From a virus, in IMG/VR virus record IMGVR_UViG_3300037843_000337, positions 1-41,257 of that record: DNA of 41,257 nucleotides, one strand, 5' to 3'. Under the pieces are notes generated by a model that was not told the origin of the DNA, did no database searches, and saw only the letters and a program-made list of their open reading frames with translations. The position numbers were made by a program, and so were the translations under genes. Positions within the stretch are counted from its first letter, which is position 1, and each line of letters begins with the position of its first letter. Positions 38,135-41,257 of the stretch are shown one piece after another.

Positions 38135-39934
38135 ATGGGCCTACTCTCTGAGTTCCGCACGTCGCTCGAAAATCCACAGACGCCGCTGTCCTACCCGGCC
38201 GAGTGGCTGCTCGATATTTTCAACGGCGGCCGCACCGACTCGGGAATGCGCGTCTCCGAGCTCACGGCGCTCCAGGTCACAACCGTCTGGGTCTGCTGCG
38301 AAATTAAGGGGGGCGCCCTCGGCGCGCTCGACCTGAAGATCTTCGAGAAGATCATCAATGCCGACGGCCGGCTGCAGCGGCGCATCGCGCATGAGCACGA
38401 TTTCTGGGAACTGCTGGCCGACGAGCCGAATCCCGAGATGTCGAGCTTCTCGTTTCGAAAGACACTGCAAGTCCACCGCATGCTCTGGGGATATTGCGGC
38501 GCCGAGATCCAACGCGACGGCGCCAACCGTCCAGTCGCTTTCTGGCCACGCAATCCCGCGCGGTTCAAGCCGCGCCGCGCAGATAAGAATTTTCTCATCG
38601 GCGACGAATTGGTCCGCGCCGGCGAGCTGTTCTACGCCACAACCGAAGGCGTCGAGACCATGTCGCTCGATCCGGAGAATCCGATCACCGACGGCTATAC
38701 CAGCGAGCGCGCGATCTCAGCCGCGGACATGATCTACATTCCGGGCCTATCGCTCGACGGCCGCGTCGGGCAAAACGTCATCCAGATGGGGCGTCAGGCT
38801 GTCGGTTTGGCGCTGGCCACCGAGAAGTTCGGCAGCAAGTTCTTCGGTAACGGGGCGCACGGTCAAGGCATTTTCAAATTTCCGACCATGCTCTCGCCCG
38901 AGGACTTCGAGCGCACTCGTCGATCGCTCCAGGAAGCTTATGGCGGCGAGAACGTCATGCGGCCGATCATGCTTGAGGCCGGCGCGGACTACGTCGCGTC
39001 GTCAGTCGATCCCGACAAGGCGCAGGCGATCCAGACTCGCGAACATCAAATCGCTGAGGTTTGCCGCCTCTTCAACGTACCTCCGCACATGGCGGGAGTC
39101 GAAGCGAAGCAGGCGCGCGCCAACACCGAGCAGATCGGCCAGGAGTTCGTCACCTTTTCTCTGGCAGCCGATCTGAAGGCCTGGGAGCAAGAGTTTAAGC
39201 GCAAGCTCTTCCCTTCCCCGACTGTGGGGCGCAACGCCGGCCGGAAGTTCGGCGTGTTCTTCGACACCTGGCCGCTCACCATGCCGGCGGCGAACGACCT
39301 GCGGCAATTCCTCGCCTCAATGATCCAGTTTGGCGTGTTCGAGCCGAACGATGCGCGCGAGCGGCTGCGCATGAATCCCTTGGAGGGCGAGGGTTCCGAC
39401 TCGACCTGGATGCCGATCAACATGGCGCCCTCTGACAAGGCCTACGAGAATCCCGCGCTTCCTTCTGCAGAACCTGACGGCGACGAGGGCAGCGGCGACG
39501 ACGGAAAGAAAAAAAAGCAGCCAAAGAAGGCGAAGGGCGTCGGCGGCGTGCAGCAGGCCTATTCCCGCCTATTCCGGGACGCTTTCGGCCGAATTTGCGC
39601 GCGATCGGAGTGCGATTTGCTGACATTTCAGCGCGCTTTTCTCCCAGTTCTTTTAAGTCTTGGCGAGGTTCTGGAGCCACTCGCGGCCGCTCATCTGCAC
39701 GCCGATCCTGATCCTGACGGATTGGAGCGCTCCAGTTTCCTCGCCGAGTATCTGAAGACCATGCACCACCGCTACCGCAGCGGCTCCTGGAGCCACGCGA
39801 ACGGTGGCGCCGCGGAGATCTGCGATCGCGAACTTAATCGCGCGGCCAAAGCTCTCTCGATCGAGATCTATCGCCAGGCTGCGACTCGCGCCGCCATGGC
39901 AGCAACTGAAATTCCCGAGGAGGTTCAGTCATGA
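38135..39934 (+). CDS. Portal protein, HK97 family
   Basis: 599 residues. MRVSELTALQVTTVWVCCEIKGGALGALDLKIFEK, MLWGYCGAEIQRDG, ADMIYIPGLSLDG, AYGGENVMRPIMLEAGADY and VCRLFNVPPHMAGV are classic HK97 portal marks. It forms the dodecamer at one vertex through which DNA passes. The C-terminal 170 residues include a Lys/Asp/Glu-rich linker (GDEGSGDDGKKKKQPKKAKG) and a helical end. Its stop overlaps the protease start (ATGA). Confidence 0.95.
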   Translation: MGLLSEFRTSLENPQTPLSYPAEWLLDIFNGGRTDSGMRVSELTALQVTTVWVCCEIKGGALGALDLKIFEKIINADGRLQRRIAHEHDFWELLADEPNPEMSSFSFRKTLQVHRMLWGYCGAEIQRDGANRPVAFWPRNPARFKPRRADKNFLIGDELVRAGELFYATTEGVETMSLDPENPITDGYTSERAISAADMIYIPGLSLDGRVGQNVIQMGRQAVGLALATEKFGSKFFGNGAHGQGIFKFPTMLSPEDFERTRRSLQEAYGGENVMRPIMLEAGADYVASSVDPDKAQAIQTREHQIAEVCRLFNVPPHMAGVEAKQARANTEQIGQEFVTFSLAADLKAWEQEFKRKLFPSPTVGRNAGRKFGVFFDTWPLTMPAANDLRQFLASMIQFGVFEPNDARERLRMNPLEGEGSDSTWMPINMAPSDKAYENPALPSAEPDGDEGSGDDGKKKKQPKKAKGVGGVQQAYSRLFRDAFGRICARSECDLLTFQRAFLPVLLSLGEVLEPLAAAHLHADPDPDGLERSSFLAEYLKTMHHRYRSGSWSHANGGAAEICDRELNRAAKALSIEIYRQAATRAAMAATEIPEEVQS

Positions 39935-41169
39935 GAGAACGTCGCATCGTGAAGGACACGCAAGTGCGCTTCCGCGCCAAGGGCGCCGGCGACAAAGGCA
40001 GCCACATCGAAGGCCACGCCGCGGTATTCGACCAGCAGTATGTGCTTTGGGACGGCGGCAACTATCGCGTGGTGGAGATCGTGAAGCCTGGCACATTTAC
40101 CCGCGCGCTTAAAGAGAAGCAGGATGTCCGCTGCCTGTTCAACCACGAGCCCGACAATCTTCTCGGCCGCACCTCTGCCGGCACACTCGCTCTCGACCAG
40201 GACACCGTTGGCTTGAGCTACGACTGCGAGCTCCCTGATACGCAGATGGGCCGCGACGTGGGCACTCTGGTCGAGCGCAAAGATATTACAGGCTGCAGCT
40301 TCGGCTTCACCGTGACCAAGCAGACGACGCGCGAGAAAAAGAAAGATGGCATCACAATCTACACGCGCGAGATCGAGGACGTCGACCTCTTCGACGCGAG
40401 CCCGGTTACTTTCCCTGCCTACGATGGCACGGACGTGAAAGCGCGATCGCGCGAGTCGCAGCATGAGCTGCGCTCCGCCGCGCTCTCGCTCGCAGGCCTG
40501 CCCGCAGAGGTCCGCGCGCGGATCGAACGCGAAGACGGCGCCGAAGAGCAGGAATGCCGTTGCGCCTGTCGCGCCTGCATGTCCGCGGAGTGCGACGAAT
40601 GCGATATGAACATGGCCCGCTGCGGAGATCAGCGGCGCTGCGCCCACATGGCCCGCTCGCTCTCCCGTGGCGATACTCCCACAAAGCGCGTCGACAGCGA
40701 GGATCTCATTTCGGGCTGCTTTATCTACGTCGGCGACGCTGAGAAGCCGGAGACCTGGTCTCTCCCCTGGAAGTTCAAATCGGAGGAGAAGATCAAGTCT
40801 CACCTGCGCAACGCGCTCGCGCGTTTCGATCAGACCCAGAAAATCCCGGCAGACAAAAAGCCCGCGGCCTGGAAGAAACTCGTCCGGCTTTGCAAAAAGT
40901 ACGGCATCACGGTTTCGGACGAAGAGGCGAAGAGCCTCGGCCTCAGCGCCGAGCAGCGTAAGGATCTGCGCGGCGATTCCGGCCCTGGCAGCAACACTCA
41001 GTGTCAGTGCAGCTGCAACGAGTGCCAGACGGGCGATTGCGAGAACTGCTCGAATCCCGATTACGACGGCGATCACGACGGCATCGAGGAGCCCGACGGC
41101 GATCGCGCCGCGGCGCTCGATGAGATCGATGCGCGCCTGCGTCTCGCGGGCATGAAGCCCGTCGCCTAA
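39931..41169 (+). CDS. HK97-type prohead protease with Cys-rich and DUF6582-like extension
   Basis: 412 residues, about twice the usual length. Residues 1-175 are the protease: H72 in LFNHEP and S123 in GCSFGF are the expected catalytic pair, with DVDLFDASPVTFPAY later. Then comes a Cys cluster (about 209-240: CRCACRACMSAECDEC and more), a DUF6582-like domain (KRVDSEDLISGCFIYVGD, KSHLRNALARFDQTQKIP), a second Cys cluster (QCQCSCNECQTGDCENC) and an acidic DGDHDG stretch. The protease cleaves capsid delta domains during maturation. The extension may act as scaffold and bind zinc. Confidence 0.9.
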   Translation: MRERRIVKDTQVRFRAKGAGDKGSHIEGHAAVFDQQYVLWDGGNYRVVEIVKPGTFTRALKEKQDVRCLFNHEPDNLLGRTSAGTLALDQDTVGLSYDCELPDTQMGRDVGTLVERKDITGCSFGFTVTKQTTREKKKDGITIYTREIEDVDLFDASPVTFPAYDGTDVKARSRESQHELRSAALSLAGLPAEVRARIEREDGAEEQECRCACRACMSAECDECDMNMARCGDQRRCAHMARSLSRGDTPTKRVDSEDLISGCFIYVGDAEKPETWSLPWKFKSEEKIKSHLRNALARFDQTQKIPADKKPAAWKKLVRLCKKYGITVSDEEAKSLGLSAEQRKDLRGDSGPGSNTQCQCSCNECQTGDCENCSNPDYDGDHDGIEEPDGDRAAALDEIDARLRLAGMKPVA

Positions 41170-41257
41170 TCAAGTTTTGCAAGATCAAAGCCTTCATCCA
41201 CGCCGGAAGCGGCCGGGCGTAATCGCCCAGGTGGACGCGGGATCATGGAGAAACCCA
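41120..41257. repeat. Right copy of 138-base terminal direct repeat
   Basis: Same as 1-138, apart from T at 41246 (C at 127). It covers the end of the protease gene and the first part of the capsid leader, and so joins the two ends of the window into a circle. Confidence 0.9.

Overview
The window looks like one complete, circularly closing genome of a temperate, long-tailed (siphovirus-type) tailed phage, assembled as a linear contig. The first 138 bases recur as the last 138 bases with one mismatch. The gene cut by the left edge (end of the prohead protease) is whole at the right edge, so the unique length is about 41.1 kb. It is GC-rich. It encodes an HK97-type head, a tail tube, a tape measure and a frameshifted tail chaperone, no sheath, and a tyrosine integrase. 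A candidate attP resembling the anticodon arm of tRNA-Asn lies just after the integrase. The host cannot be read directly. The style of the accessory proteins (secreted Ala/Ser/Thr-rich beta proteins, a DUF6745-like protein) reminds me of soil bacteria such as Acidobacteriota, but that is only a weak inference.

Layout on the circle: (1) packaging and head, 35.2-41.2 kb continuing to 2.6 kb: HNH endonuclease, small and large terminase, a small membrane protein, portal, prohead protease with an unusual Cys-rich extension, major capsid protein and a probable decoration protein. (2) Connector and tail, 2.6-22 kb: head-tail connector, head-tail adaptor, tail terminator-like protein, two tandem tail tube proteins, G/GT chaperone with an A_AAA_AAA slip site, HK97 gp10-like protein, tape measure, lectin-like and distal tail proteins, an NlpC/P60-like protein and a J-like tip protein. 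Six genes with N-terminal signal peptides sit inside this module (3.6-8.8 kb). Two reverse-strand genes also interrupt it: a zinc-finger protein at 9.8-10.1 kb and a membrane protein at 15.1-15.3 kb. (3) Lysis, 22-23.3 kb: a T4-type lysozyme surrounded by small membrane proteins. (4) Integration and lysogeny, 23.4-27.8 kb: integrase, attP-like site, a reverse-strand secreted protein, a hypothetical protein, and a reverse-strand HU plus DNA methyltransferase pair. (5) A pyrimidine-rich non-coding stretch at 27.8-28.2 kb. (6) A run of many very small genes, 28.3-35.2 kb, most overlapping by 1-4 bases. At least eight carry paired-cysteine zinc-knuckle motifs. The run also holds a cold-shock-like protein and a DUF6745-like protein containing a 321-base repeat of 9-base units.

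The regulatory pattern is the most original part. A 14-base palindrome (GTTTGTTAACAAAC) lies upstream of both the reverse-strand zinc-finger gene and the HU/methyltransferase operon. A different 27-base promoter/operator-like block is shared by two other reverse-strand accessory genes 10.7 kb apart. I see no recognisable CI/Cro-type repressor and no helicase, primase or polymerase, so both lysogeny control and replication depend on proteins I cannot name from sequence alone.
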